DNA of 64,000 nt, taken from the NCBI GenBank assembly GCA_964581465.1, contig CAZOOP010000009.1:1-64000 (forward strand), written 5' to 3'. Positions 24,866-33,650 of this stretch are shown piece by piece. This DNA is from WJMB01 sp964581465 (GTDB taxonomy: Bacteria > RBG-13-66-14). The translations under genes and the position numbers were made by a program. The notes beneath the pieces are model-generated. The model ran no database searches. It worked only from the letters and a program-made list of their open reading frames with translations, and was not told the origin of the DNA. Within the stretch, counting starts at the first letter, position 1; each line of letters starts with the position of its first letter.

Positions 24866-27805
24866 ATGGAACGGATCATCATCCGCGGCGCGCGGGAGCA
24901 CAACCTCAAGAACGTCGATCTGGAGCTGCACCGGGACAGGCTGGTGGTCTTCACCGGTGTCTCCGGTTCGGGCAAGAGCTCCCTGGCCTTCGACACCCTC
25001 TACGCCGAGGGTCAGCGGCGCTATGTGGAGAGCCTCTCCAGCTACGCCCGCCAGTTCCTAGGCCAGATGGAGAAGCCCCTGGTCGATCAGATCGTCGGCC
25101 TCTCGCCCACCATCAGCATTCAGCAGAAGGCGGCCAGCAGCAACCCGCGCTCCACCGTGGGGACGATCACCGAGATCCATGACTACCTGCGGGTGCTCTA
25201 CGCCCGGGTGGGGCGGGCCCACTGTCCCCAGTGCGGACGGCCCATCGGCAGCCAGAGCGCCGAGCAGATAGTCGAAGAGGTGATGAAGCTGCCGCCGGGA
25301 ACCCGCTTCATGGTCAACGCCCCGGTGGTGCGCAACCGCAAAGGCGAGTTCCGCAACCTGCTCGAGGGTCTGCGCCAGCAGGGTTACATCCGCGCCGTCG
25401 TCGACGGCGAGATGCGCGAGATAGCCGAGATCGAGGGCCTGGACAAGAAGCGTCACCACACCATCGACGTCGTCGTCGACCGTCTGATCGCCAGCGAGCG
25501 CATCCGTGCCCGGCTGACCGACTCCATCGAGACCGCCCTGCGCCTGGCCGAGGGCCTGGTGGCCGTCAAACTGGTCGAGCGCGACGGCGGAGAGGGGCTC
25601 TCCAACGCCGTCGCCGAGGCCGTGGCACGGTTGGCGGGGGAGAACGGCGACGAGGACACCGCCGGAGTCCAATTCGACGAGAACGGCGCCGCCCTGTTCA
25701 GCGAACACAACGCCTGTACGGCCTGCGGCGTCTCCTTCCCCGAGCTGACCCCGCAGATGTTCTCCTTCAACAGCCCCCAGGGGATGTGCCCTTCCTGCGG
25801 CGGCCTGGGCTCGACCCTCGAGGTCGACCCGGAGCTGGTGATCCCGGAGCCCACGCTGACGATCCGCGACGGCGCCGTGGCCGTCTGGGGTCGCATCGAC
25901 GACAACAAGACCTGGCGCCTGGCCCGCCTGGAATCCCTGGCCCAGCACTACGGCTTCGACCTGGACACACCCTGGGAGGAACTCTCGGAGAAGGCCCGCG
26001 ACATCATCCTCAACGGCTCCGGCGACGAAGAGATCGAGTTCACCTGGGAGTACGAGCACGGCTCCGGCTCCAGCACCCACACCTACGCCGGGGTCATCGA
26101 CAACCTCAAGCGCCTGCACCGTGACACCAAATCCGAGAGCGCTCGGGCCTTCTACAGCAAGTTCTTCTCCAGCCAGCCCTGCCGTGTCTGCCACGGCAAG
26201 AAGCTGCGGCCCGAGGCTCTGGCCGTCACCGTCGGCGGGTACAACATCCAGGAGCTGGGCGAACTCTCCATCCAGGAACTGCTGGGCTTTTTCAACGCCC
26301 TCGAGCTCACCGACGCCGAAGCCCACATCGCCCGCGAGCTGCTCAAGGAGGTTGCCAGCCGCCTCTCCTTCCTGGTCAACGTCGGCCTCTACTACCTGAC
26401 CCTCAACCGCTCGGCGCCCAGCCTCTCCGGCGGCGAGGCCCAACGCATCCGCCTGGCCTCCCAGATAGGCTGCGGACTGGTCGGCGTGCTCTACATCCTC
26501 GACGAACCCTCCATCGGCCTGCATCACCGTGATAACGTCAAGCTGATCAAGACCCTGACCGACCTGCGCGACCTGGGCAACTCCGTCCTCGTCGTCGAGC
26601 ACGACGAGGAGACCATCCGCTCCGCCGATCAGGTCGTCGACTTCGGCCCCGGCGCCGGCCACCTCGGCGGGCGCATCGTCGCCCAGGGCACCCCCGAGGA
26701 GGTGATGGGCAATCCGCGCTCGCTGACCGGCCGCTACCTCAAGAGCGAGCTGTCCATCCCCATCCCCAAGCGCCGCCGCCGCGGCAACGGCAACTATCTC
26801 GAGCTCGACGGCGCCACCTTCCACAATCTCAAGAACGTCGACCTGCGCATCCCCTTGGGAACCTTCACCTGCGTAACCGGAGTCTCCGGCTCGGGAAAGA
26901 GTTCGCTGATCAACGAGACCCTGTATCCGGCCCTGGCCACCGCGCTGCGTCAGACCCGGCTCCCGGCCGGACCCTACGCCTCCCTGGGCGGGATCAAGCA
27001 CGTCGACAAGGTCATCGACATCGACCAGAGCCCCATCGGCCGCACGCCGCGCTCCAACCCCGCCACCTACGTCAAGGTCTTCGACCACATCCGCCGGCTC
27101 TTCGCCCAGCTCCCCGCCGCCAAGGTCCGCGGCTACTCCCCCGGTCGCTTCAGCTTCAACGTCCGCGGCGGACGCTGCGAGGCCTGCCAAGGCGACGGAG
27201 TCAACAAGATCGAGATGCACTTCCTGCCCGACCTCTACGTCACCTGCGAGGTCTGCAAGGGCAAGCGCTACAACAAGGAAACCCTCAACGTCCGCTACCG
27301 GGGACACAACATCTCCGAGGTTCTCGAGATGGACGTTTCCGAGGCCCTCGAGCTCTTCGCCAACATCCCCCAGATCGCCCGTATGCTGGAGACCCTGGCC
27401 AGCGTCGGCCTGGACTACGTCAAGCTCGGTCAGCCCGCCACGACCCTCTCCGGCGGCGAGGCCCAGCGCGTCAAGCTCGCCCGCGAGCTGACCAAACGCT
27501 CCACCGGCAAGACCGTCTACATCCTCGACGAGCCCACCACGGGCCTGCACTTCGCCGACATCGCCAAGCTGCTCTCCGTCCTGCAGACCTTCGTCGACAA
27601 CGGCAACACCGTCATCGTCATCGAGCACAATCTCGACGTGATCAAGAACGCCGACTACATTGTCGACCTGGGACCCGAGGGCGGTGAGGACGGCGGGCGG
27701 ATCATCGCCCGCGGCACCCCCGAAGAGGTCGCCGCCAACGAAACCAGCTACACCGGTGTCGCCCTACGCACCGTGCTGCCCGGTATCGACGCCAACGTGG
27801 CCTGA
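24866..27805 (+). CDS. uvrA: Excinuclease ABC subunit A
   Basis: A 979-residue UvrA, the damage-recognition ATPase of nucleotide excision repair, which loads UvrB. Two ABC modules are complete: Walker A GVSGSGKSSLAFD near residues 31-43 and GVSGSGKSSLINE near 672-684, with signatures SLSGGEAQRIRLA and TLSGGEAQRVKLA and Walker B segments YILDEPSIGLH and YILDEPTTGLH. Zinc-binding cysteines CPQC and CEAC...CEVC and the UvrB-binding insert are present. ATG 24866 is used because MERIIIRGAREHNLKN is the canonical N-terminus; an upstream GTG adds 12 non-conserved residues. No uvrB or uvrC is near. Confidence 0.97.
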   Translation: MERIIIRGAREHNLKNVDLELHRDRLVVFTGVSGSGKSSLAFDTLYAEGQRRYVESLSSYARQFLGQMEKPLVDQIVGLSPTISIQQKAASSNPRSTVGTITEIHDYLRVLYARVGRAHCPQCGRPIGSQSAEQIVEEVMKLPPGTRFMVNAPVVRNRKGEFRNLLEGLRQQGYIRAVVDGEMREIAEIEGLDKKRHHTIDVVVDRLIASERIRARLTDSIETALRLAEGLVAVKLVERDGGEGLSNAVAEAVARLAGENGDEDTAGVQFDENGAALFSEHNACTACGVSFPELTPQMFSFNSPQGMCPSCGGLGSTLEVDPELVIPEPTLTIRDGAVAVWGRIDDNKTWRLARLESLAQHYGFDLDTPWEELSEKARDIILNGSGDEEIEFTWEYEHGSGSSTHTYAGVIDNLKRLHRDTKSESARAFYSKFFSSQPCRVCHGKKLRPEALAVTVGGYNIQELGELSIQELLGFFNALELTDAEAHIARELLKEVASRLSFLVNVGLYYLTLNRSAPSLSGGEAQRIRLASQIGCGLVGVLYILDEPSIGLHHRDNVKLIKTLTDLRDLGNSVLVVEHDEETIRSADQVVDFGPGAGHLGGRIVAQGTPEEVMGNPRSLTGRYLKSELSIPIPKRRRRGNGNYLELDGATFHNLKNVDLRIPLGTFTCVTGVSGSGKSSLINETLYPALATALRQTRLPAGPYASLGGIKHVDKVIDIDQSPIGRTPRSNPATYVKVFDHIRRLFAQLPAAKVRGYSPGRFSFNVRGGRCEACQGDGVNKIEMHFLPDLYVTCEVCKGKRYNKETLNVRYRGHNISEVLEMDVSEALELFANIPQIARMLETLASVGLDYVKLGQPATTLSGGEAQRVKLARELTKRSTGKTVYILDEPTTGLHFADIAKLLSVLQTFVDNGNTVIVIEHNLDVIKNADYIVDLGPEGGEDGGRIIARGTPEEVAANETSYTGVALRTVLPGIDANVA

Positions 27806-27850
27806 GCAGGCCCCGGCGCGACACCGGCGTGCCGTCCTGGGCTGATTGTC

Positions 27851-27992
27851 GCGCCCCACTAGGCGGTTTTGGCACGTTTCTTGCAATCCCTCTCGCGCGC
27901 CCGTTCCCCCTAGAGGTCGCTGGAACCGCCGCGGGCCGTCGCCGGTGAGAAAGTGATAGCAAGAAACGTGCCAAAACCGCCTAGTGGGGCGC
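27851..27992. repeat. Palindromic element 5, 34-bp arms and long loop
   Basis: Perfect 34-bp inverted repeat: 27851-27884 and 27959-27992; loop 74 nt, the longest in the family. The shared core TTGGCACGTTTCTTGC is extended by GCGCCCCACTAGGCGGTT, unlike any other copy but exactly complemented on the other side. The rightward arm faces the lipoprotein gene starting at 28098. Confidence 0.92.
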
Positions 27993-28097
27993 GATCCAGT
28001 GGTGAAGGTTCAAGGGGCTTGCCGGTGTCGCGCTGGCGGGCGGGACGCTGCAAGATTGTCGGCAACCTATACCCCGCACATTTTCGGAGGCGCATTA

Positions 28098-28799
28098 ATG
28101 AGCAAGTTCTTAACCGCCGCGTTGATCATCATTCTCGTGTTCATCGCCGGTTGCGACGGCGAGGGCGGCGGCGACGGCGTCAGCTATGAGTCCGTCCAGA
28201 CCGACGCCGAGGGCGTCGAGACGGCGTACACCTGCACGATCAGCGAGATGTTCGGCGGCGCTTGCTACCGGATGAGTTGGGAGACCGCCGAGGGCGAGGA
28301 GGCCTTCAGCGGTTACGGCGTGCCTTTCGGTGAAGACCTGTTGACGGTGGGTTACGCTCCGGCGACGCTCAAGCACTACGTCGGGGCCTACCGGATGACC
28401 GACGCCGGTCTGGCGGGCATCTGGACCAACGGCTTCGAGTCCGGTGTGGAGACGATGGGCGAGGCCTCGGAGCCGCCGACGGCGGTGGAGTGGGACCTGC
28501 CCCGGGAGTTGGACTTCGCTGGGACCAACCCCGACGGCAGCGAATACGGCGGTTACCTCAGCGTGGCTGTTTTCGGCACCGGTCCCTCGCGCGGGGTGAT
28601 GATCACCCAGCACGCCGGCTCCGAGAGCTACCAGGGCCGGGCGCTCTACCTGGGTGACGCCGTGGTGGTGGTTTATCAGCTCGGTCTGGAGCTGACCGTC
28701 CAGTACTACGTTCCCGATGGTGAAGGCGGCTGGAGCGGCGAATGGTACGCCGACGGCGCCCCGAGCCTGGGAACGGAAACCATGATGCCGCGGAACTAG
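28098..28799 (+). CDS. Lipoprotein, paralogue of the following gene
   Basis: A 233-residue lipoprotein: MSKFLTAALIIILVFIAGCD, with lipobox FIAGC and a Gly/Asp linker. The mature part contains two or more repeats of a beta-rich unit with VGAYRMTDAGLAGIWTNGF and GGWSGEWYADGAPSLG, a pattern in which a G-x-W pair recurs. I do not recognise the family. The next gene encodes a related protein (VFRVADAGLAGLWSDGL). GGAGG precedes the ATG at good spacing. Palindromic element 5 lies just upstream with one arm oriented to drive it. Confidence 0.75.
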   Translation: MSKFLTAALIIILVFIAGCDGEGGGDGVSYESVQTDAEGVETAYTCTISEMFGGACYRMSWETAEGEEAFSGYGVPFGEDLLTVGYAPATLKHYVGAYRMTDAGLAGIWTNGFESGVETMGEASEPPTAVEWDLPRELDFAGTNPDGSEYGGYLSVAVFGTGPSRGVMITQHAGSESYQGRALYLGDAVVVVYQLGLELTVQYYVPDGEGGWSGEWYADGAPSLGTETMMPRN

Positions 28800-28802
28800 G
28801 AT

Positions 28803-29480
28803 TTGAACACACGCGCACAGCTCAGCTTCATCGCCTGTCTGTTGGTGAGTTTCGGTTCGGTCGCCCGGGCCGGGGTTTATCCTTTGGAGGGGTGCAATCC
28901 CGACGGCGAAGCCTACTCCGGCGAGCTCGAGGTTCGCGAGCACTCGCCGGGCCTGCTGCGCTTGGGCTGGCTTTTCGGTGGTCGTGAGCTGCTCTGGGCC
29001 TGGGCGGCGCCCTTCGCCGACGACCTGCTCGGCGCGGTGGTCGTCGACGGCGACGAGGTGCTGGTCGAGGTCTTCCGTGTCGCTGACGCCGGCCTGGCCG
29101 GCCTGTGGAGCGACGGTCTGGCCCACGGTTTCGAGGAGGTCGGCGAGCCTCCGGAGCCGCCCGCGGCGCTGGACCTCGAGGGCAACCGGGTCTACCGCTT
29201 CACCCGTCAGGCTGCCGACGGTTTTCCAGTCACCGGCGAGGTGACCCTCTCCGCCGTTCCCGACGCCGCTCCGGGCATCGCTCGGGTGCGCTGGGAGTTC
29301 GCCGGTGAAACCGCCGAGCACATCGGAGAGGCCCTCCGCGTTGAAGGCGGACTGGCGGCTGTCTTCCGAACCAACGCCGGTCCGGGCCTGGTCTGCCTGG
29401 AAGTCGACGGCGACGGCTGGAGCGGAGTCTGGTTCGTTACGGGAATGGATAAACCGCTGCCCGTGGAGTGGCGGCGCTGA
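28803..29480 (+). CDS. Secreted protein, paralogue of the preceding lipoprotein
   Basis: A 225-residue protein starting at TTG 28803, only 3 bp after the stop of the previous gene, so translation is probably coupled. The signal peptide ends GSVARA; unlike its neighbour it has no lipobox cysteine, so it is predicted soluble in the periplasm or exported. It aligns with the preceding product along its length: YPLEGCNPDGEAYSGELEV, AWAAPFADDLLGAVVV, FRVADAGLAGLWSDGLAHGF, GDGWSGVWFVTG. A membrane-anchored and a free copy side by side suggests duplication with relocalisation. Function unknown. Confidence 0.75.
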   Translation: MNTRAQLSFIACLLVSFGSVARAGVYPLEGCNPDGEAYSGELEVREHSPGLLRLGWLFGGRELLWAWAAPFADDLLGAVVVDGDEVLVEVFRVADAGLAGLWSDGLAHGFEEVGEPPEPPAALDLEGNRVYRFTRQAADGFPVTGEVTLSAVPDAAPGIARVRWEFAGETAEHIGEALRVEGGLAAVFRTNAGPGLVCLEVDGDGWSGVWFVTGMDKPLPVEWRR

Positions 29481-29506
29481 GTTTACAGTCATCCCACGGG
29501 CCGGGG

Positions 29507-29536
29507 TTGGTGATTCCACGGCGCCCCGGCTATACT
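29507..29536 (+). promoter_or_regulatory. Promoter for the six-repeat lipoprotein
   Basis: TTGGTG (29507-29512), 18 nt, TATACT (29531-29536), about 45 bp before the ATG. Confidence 0.6.
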
Positions 29537-29581
29537 GTTGTTACATTGCGGATCCCATACCTCAAGCTAAGGAGGAAGTTG

Positions 29582-30580
29582 ATGAAGAGGTTCCCGACGT
29601 GGCTGTTGATCCTGACCCTGGTATTGAGCCTGGGCTTAGTGGTCGGCTGCGAGGACGAGGGTGAAGAGGTCGACGAGGATGTCGCCTCCGACGGCCCGCC
29701 CGAAGGCGTCAGCACGACGGCCGAGGAAGACGAAGGCCAACCGGCCCCCAACACCGCCTCCGGCGGTGGTGGCAAGGGCTACGCCCTGTCCGCCTTCTAC
29801 GACAACGCCATGGACGATTACCTGATCTACGCCCTGGACTCCGCCGGCCAGCTCTGGTGGAGCATCCAGGGTTCCTGGGAGGCCGACGGCAAACCCTGTC
29901 CCGGCAAGGCCCCCTTCGACCTCACGGCCTTCTACGATCCCGCCGACGACGAGTGGCTGGTCTTCGCCCTCGATTCCGCCGGCGATCTGTACGTCTCCGG
30001 CGCCGAGGAGTGGATCCCCTACGAGTTGCCTTCCCTGCCGGGCAAGGCCCCCTACCGGCTCAGCGGCTTCTACGACAGCGCTCTGGACGATTACCTGATT
30101 TACGCCCTGGACTCCGCCGGCCAGCTCTGGTATGTCACCCCGGACGGCTGGCAGAAAGACGGCAGCCCCTGCCCGGGCAAGGCCCCCTTCGACCTCTCGG
30201 CCTTCTACGATCCCGCCGCCGACAACTGGCTGGTCTACGCGCTGGATTCCCAGGGCGGGTTCTACCAGTCCGGCGCCACCGAGTGGACCAACCTGGAGGT
30301 CCCCCTCTCCGGCAAGGCCCCCCTGCGCCTGGCCGCTTTTTACGATTCGGCCATCGACGATTACGCCATACTGGGGCTGGACGCCGCCGGAACGATCAGC
30401 AGCGCCAACCCCGACGGCTGGGTCGAGATCCTGGGCGGCTGCCCGGCCAAGGCTCCCCTGGACCTTACCGCCTTCTACGATCCGGAACTCGATGACTACA
30501 TCGTCTACGTCATCGGCGCCGACGGCGCCCTCTACACCAGCGACGGCGAGAACTGGCGGGAGGCCTGCGGCAAGATCTAG
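29582..30580 (+). CDS. Lipoprotein with six-repeat beta-propeller
   Basis: A 332-residue lipoprotein: lipobox VVGC at about residue 23, then an acidic linker (EDEGEEVDEDV) and a Gly-rich spacer. The rest is six repeats of about 45 residues with consensus GKAPxDLTAFYDPxxDDYLVYALDSAG(Q/D)LW. Odd and even repeats alternate in sequence (odd: FYDSALDDYLIYALDSAGQL; even: FYDPADDEWLVFALDSAGDL), so the gene grew by duplicating a two-repeat unit. Length and spacing fit a six-bladed propeller like those of fucose-binding lectins; that is inference from repeat size. AAGGAGG precedes the ATG. Likely outer-membrane anchored. Confidence 0.8.
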   Translation: MKRFPTWLLILTLVLSLGLVVGCEDEGEEVDEDVASDGPPEGVSTTAEEDEGQPAPNTASGGGGKGYALSAFYDNAMDDYLIYALDSAGQLWWSIQGSWEADGKPCPGKAPFDLTAFYDPADDEWLVFALDSAGDLYVSGAEEWIPYELPSLPGKAPYRLSGFYDSALDDYLIYALDSAGQLWYVTPDGWQKDGSPCPGKAPFDLSAFYDPAADNWLVYALDSQGGFYQSGATEWTNLEVPLSGKAPLRLAAFYDSAIDDYAILGLDAAGTISSANPDGWVEILGGCPAKAPLDLTAFYDPELDDYIVYVIGADGALYTSDGENWREACGKI

Positions 30581-30602
30581 CCATCCTCCGTTTGAGAACG
30601 CA

Positions 30603-30626
30603 AAACAGGCGCTTCGGCGCCTGTTT
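30603..30626 (+). terminator. Intrinsic terminator of the six-repeat lipoprotein gene
   Basis: AAACAGGCGC-TTCG-GCGCCTGTTT followed by CTTCTTT. Confidence 0.85.
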
Positions 30627-30633
30627 CTTCTTT

Positions 30634-31352
30634 GGGGTTATCGCCTGATACTGAAGCGACGTTGAAAAGACGATGAGCGGCGTTTAGAGCGGAAGTGCTG
30701 ACTACTACCTCACGAAGGGCTCCAGAGTATAAAGCAATAGGGATTATCACTCGCACCTGATCCGACTCATCCGGCGAATAGACTGTCATTGGTTGCTTTA
30801 TAGCTATTTATCGACGCCATTGTCATACCGCTGCATTGTCATACCGCTGCATGGTGGCGATGCACCTGGACCTGCGTTGAGTTCCGCCGGAAGCCGAAGG
30901 CTGTTGGTTCCGCTCAGGAGTCGACCACGCCGTGAGTAAATGATCTGCTGACGACGCTCTATTGTCTGCTCTAGCAGCTTCAACCGCTATCCTCCTTCCC
31001 TGGTTGACGCCTCGCTGCTGGTTTTTACCAAGCCACCTTCTCGAGGCGGCTTTCCTGAGTTGCGAATACTTGGTTCAGTTTCTGGTGATGATTCCAAGCA
31101 ATAAATGTACTTCGATATCTGATAAATTCACTAACAGGGAGCATATTTAGCCCCCTTAACTGTGAAGCCAAGGATGTAAGTCAGGAGTCGCCTCTAACCG
31201 AAGCTCAGCGTTCTATTAGAAGCGTCCTCTTCAAGCACGTCTGGTTTTCTGCCAACAGGCTACGCACGTACAGTGAGAGCTTGCACAACTATAAGGCACA
31301 TAATATCAAGCGATCAGCCATATATGCCTGTTTATGAACGTGTGATAATCAC
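30634..31352. mobile_element. Miniature IS1595-type element split by a second one
   Basis: Ends ggggttatcgcc (30634) and tgtgataatcac (31352). Outside the inner insertion, both halves match the reverse complement of the 23737-24089 element (for example cggcgtttagagcgga and tcaggagtcgc). Removing the inner element and one copy of its target duplication leaves about 355 bp, the same length as the 23737 copy. Flanking target duplication is no longer visible, so it is older. Confidence 0.75.
30740..31095. mobile_element. Miniature IS1595-type element (356 bp) nested in an older copy
   Basis: Left end gggattatcac (30740-30750) is identical to the end of the IS1595 element at window start; right end ggtgatgattcc ends at 31095. 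The 8-mer aagcaata flanks both sides (30732-30739 and 31096-31103). It contains a perfect 16-bp tandem duplication (cattgtcataccgctg, 30818-30849). It is related throughout to 53928-54265. Confidence 0.85.
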
Positions 31353-31616
31353 AAATCTAAAAGACATGCCACAGTTTCTGCCGCTGTTGTTTAAGCCAGG
31401 GGCCTCATGAGAGACAGCATGACGGTCTAGTAGGTGGATGAATAGGTTTACTTCCATTTAATACCATTGGTTTTTCAAATATCTGGAACAGGACGTGAGT
31501 GATGCCAAGCTGATCGGCTTCGCCGTTTGAAGGGGGAGATTATCGAGCCGGGTCTTTCGGGGGAAACGTACCCGCGCAAATCTGGATGGACCCGGGCGGC
31601 AGAGCTTTGTTGTATC

Positions 31617-32699
31617 CTACCAGTCCAGTCGCAGGCCGAGCTCGACGTCCAGGCGCAGGTTGCGGAAGCCGTCGCTGGGGCGGCCGCCGATCAGCTCGTA
31701 GGCCGCCGTCGCCGACCAACGCGGTCCCGCTCCGAAGTCGACCCCGACGGCGTACTGCTGGACCAGCAGGGTCGTCGCGTCGTCGAGGGTTCGCACCGGG
31801 TAGGTCCCCCAGTGTCCACCGAGGTGGATGCGCCACCCACCCTGCGTCGTCCAGTCGGCCCCGAGGCCGCCGTGTATTCCATCGGCGAGGAGGTGGTCCA
31901 GCTCCGTTCCCCGCGCGTCGCTCAGTCCCGTGCGCGCGGGCCAGAGGCGGGCTCCGCAGCTCAGGGTGAGGGCGTAGCGCTCCTCGCGGAAGCCGGTCAA
32001 GGGGATCGCTGTCCAGAGCTCCAGCTCCCAGGGCAGTCCGGGGCCGACGGGGAGCGCAGCGGCCGATTGGAGGGTCAGGCCCAGGCGCCAGTCGTCGACG
32101 CTCAACCTCACTCCCCCGGCGATCCGCCAGCCCGACAGCGCATCGGCGAGCTCGACGGCTTCCTCACCGGGGGGGTGTTGGGCGTACCGGCGCGAGCCGT
32201 AGAGAGCCGCGGCGCCCAGGCCGAGGCGCAGATCGCCGCCGTAGGAGACGACGGCGCCCAGGCGCCAGAGGGAGCCTTCCACAGCCAGCTCATCGTTCTC
32301 TCCCAGGTGGAAGTCGTAGCTCAATGGTCGGTCCAGCCCCAAGCTGAGCGCCCAGTCTCCGGGGCGCAGCGACGCGGTGAGACCGGCCGTTCCGAGCCGG
32401 GTGAAGAAGCTGTCGGCGCGCCCATCGACGCCCTCGATGACTACGCTCTCGCCGCGGCCGCCCAGGCGGAAGCCTAGTCCGCCGGATTCCGGCGCCGCCG
32501 TCGGGTCCGTCAGGGGGTCGGCGTGACGCCGGTTGATCAGGGCACGGGTAGCCGTTTTCTCGCCGCAGGCGTTGTAGGAGGCCAGGGCGCGCGGGGAGCC
32601 TTCGAGGTAGTAGTTGTGGCAACCGCCGAGGAGCCCGGCGACGAGTGCCGGAAGTAGGCAGAGTAGCTGACGAGCTGTTCTGGTCATCGGATATTTCAT
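31617..32699 (-). CDS. Lipoprotein, predicted outer-membrane beta-barrel-like
   Basis: About 360 residues. A hydrophobic N-terminus ending VAGLLGGCHNYYLEG gives a lipobox. It then has many short amphipathic strands with alternating aromatic and Arg/Gly residues (GLGFRLGGRGESVVIEGVDG, YDFHLGENDELAV, WRIHLGGHWGTYPVR) and ends in LRLDVELGLRLDW, a C-terminal aromatic as in outer-membrane barrels. A lipid-anchored barrel is unusual, so the Cys may be coincidental. Start ATG 32699 is uncertain; ATG 32687, four codons on, is equally good. Divergently oriented from cdaA. Function unknown. Confidence 0.7.
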   Translation of the reverse strand: MKYPMTRTARQLLCLLPALVAGLLGGCHNYYLEGSPRALASYNACGEKTATRALINRRHADPLTDPTAAPESGGLGFRLGGRGESVVIEGVDGRADSFFTRLGTAGLTASLRPGDWALSLGLDRPLSYDFHLGENDELAVEGSLWRLGAVVSYGGDLRLGLGAAALYGSRRYAQHPPGEEAVELADALSGWRIAGGVRLSVDDWRLGLTLQSAAALPVGPGLPWELELWTAIPLTGFREERYALTLSCGARLWPARTGLSDARGTELDHLLADGIHGGLGADWTTQGGWRIHLGGHWGTYPVRTLDDATTLLVQQYAVGVDFGAGPRWSATAAYELIGGRPSDGFRNLRLDVELGLRLDW

Positions 32700-32897
32700 C
32701 GGTATACCGGCGGTTGTTGACGCCGGCGACCGCCGCTGGGTATGGTCTACTGGAGGTGGCCGGCCCGGGTTCTCTTCTTCCGGCGTTCGCGGGCCGTGGT
32801 TAAAGAGACCCGCCGGCCGCCGGGCAACTGGTTTAGAAGGTATAGATAGCGTATAATAGAAGGGTCCGCTCCCGCTACCCTCCGGCTGGAGAATCCC

Positions 32898-33650
32898 GTG
32901 TTTGATATCAGTTTCGGTATCAAAGACCTCATCGATATCCTCATCGTCGCGTTCATCGTCTACGAGCTTTTGGTGATGATCAAAGGCACGCGGGCGGTGC
33001 AGATGCTGATGGGGCTGTTGCTGCTGGTCGTGGTCAGCATCTTCGCCGAGCTGCTGGGCCTGCGCGCCCTGGGATTCCTTTTCGACAACTTCAAGACCGT
33101 CTGGATCATCACCTTCGTCATCCTCTTCCAGCCCGAGCTGCGGCAGGTCCTGGCCCACCTCGGGCAGAACCGCTTCATCCGCTTCTTCATCGGCACCGAG
33201 ACCAGCTACGTCGACGAGCTGGTCACGGCGGTCGAAGAGTGTATCAAGCGCCGGATCGGCGCCCTGATCGTCATCGAATATTCCGACGGCCTGCGCTACT
33301 ACGTCGAGCGCGGCGTCAAGATCGGCGCCCAGTTGACCTCGGAGCTGCTGGTGACCATCTTCACCGACCGCTCCCCGCTCCACGACGGGGCGACGATCAT
33401 CCAGAACGGTCTGGTCGCCTCGGCGGGGACGATGCTGCCCCTGGCTGACCCGCCGGGGCTTTCCCGAACCTACGGCGCTCGCCACCGCGCCGCCATCGGC
33501 ATCAGCACCGAATCTGACGCCGTGGCCGTGGTCGTTTCCGAAGAGCGCCAGGTGGCTTCGATCGCCCGCAACGGCAAGCTGACCGAGTTCGATCCGCAGC
33601 GGTTGGGAGAGTTGCGCGCCGAGTTGATCAAAATCTTCGGTCATGAGTGA
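32898..33650 (+). CDS. cdaA: Diadenylate cyclase CdaA (c-di-AMP synthase)
   Basis: A 250-residue membrane-bound diadenylate cyclase that joins two ATP into the second messenger cyclic di-AMP. Three N-terminal membrane helices (residues about 10-75) are followed by the DAC domain with the catalytic DGA (SPLHDGATII) and RHR (YGARHRAAIG) motifs intact. Start is GTG 32898 after ggagaatcc. A TATAAT (32852-32857) lies about 45 bp upstream, without a clear -35. The downstream regulator gene overlaps it by 8 bp, the standard cdaA-cdaR pairing. c-di-AMP controls potassium and cell-wall homeostasis in other bacteria. Confidence 0.95.
   Translation: MFDISFGIKDLIDILIVAFIVYELLVMIKGTRAVQMLMGLLLLVVVSIFAELLGLRALGFLFDNFKTVWIITFVILFQPELRQVLAHLGQNRFIRFFIGTETSYVDELVTAVEECIKRRIGALIVIEYSDGLRYYVERGVKIGAQLTSELLVTIFTDRSPLHDGATIIQNGLVASAGTMLPLADPPGLSRTYGARHRAAIGISTESDAVAVVVSEERQVASIARNGKLTEFDPQRLGELRAELIKIFGHE

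Noticed and set aside
25058..27628. 856-codon open frame on the minus strand opposite uvrA
   Set aside because: It is an antisense shadow of uvrA produced by high GC at third positions; low-complexity Gly/Val/Asp sequence with no domain.
23737..31352. Conserved protein-coding relic shared by the 23737 and 30634 elements (QES-L-EA-R-like peptide)
   Set aside because: Differences between the copies fall about equally on all three codon positions, so there is no sign of selection on a protein.
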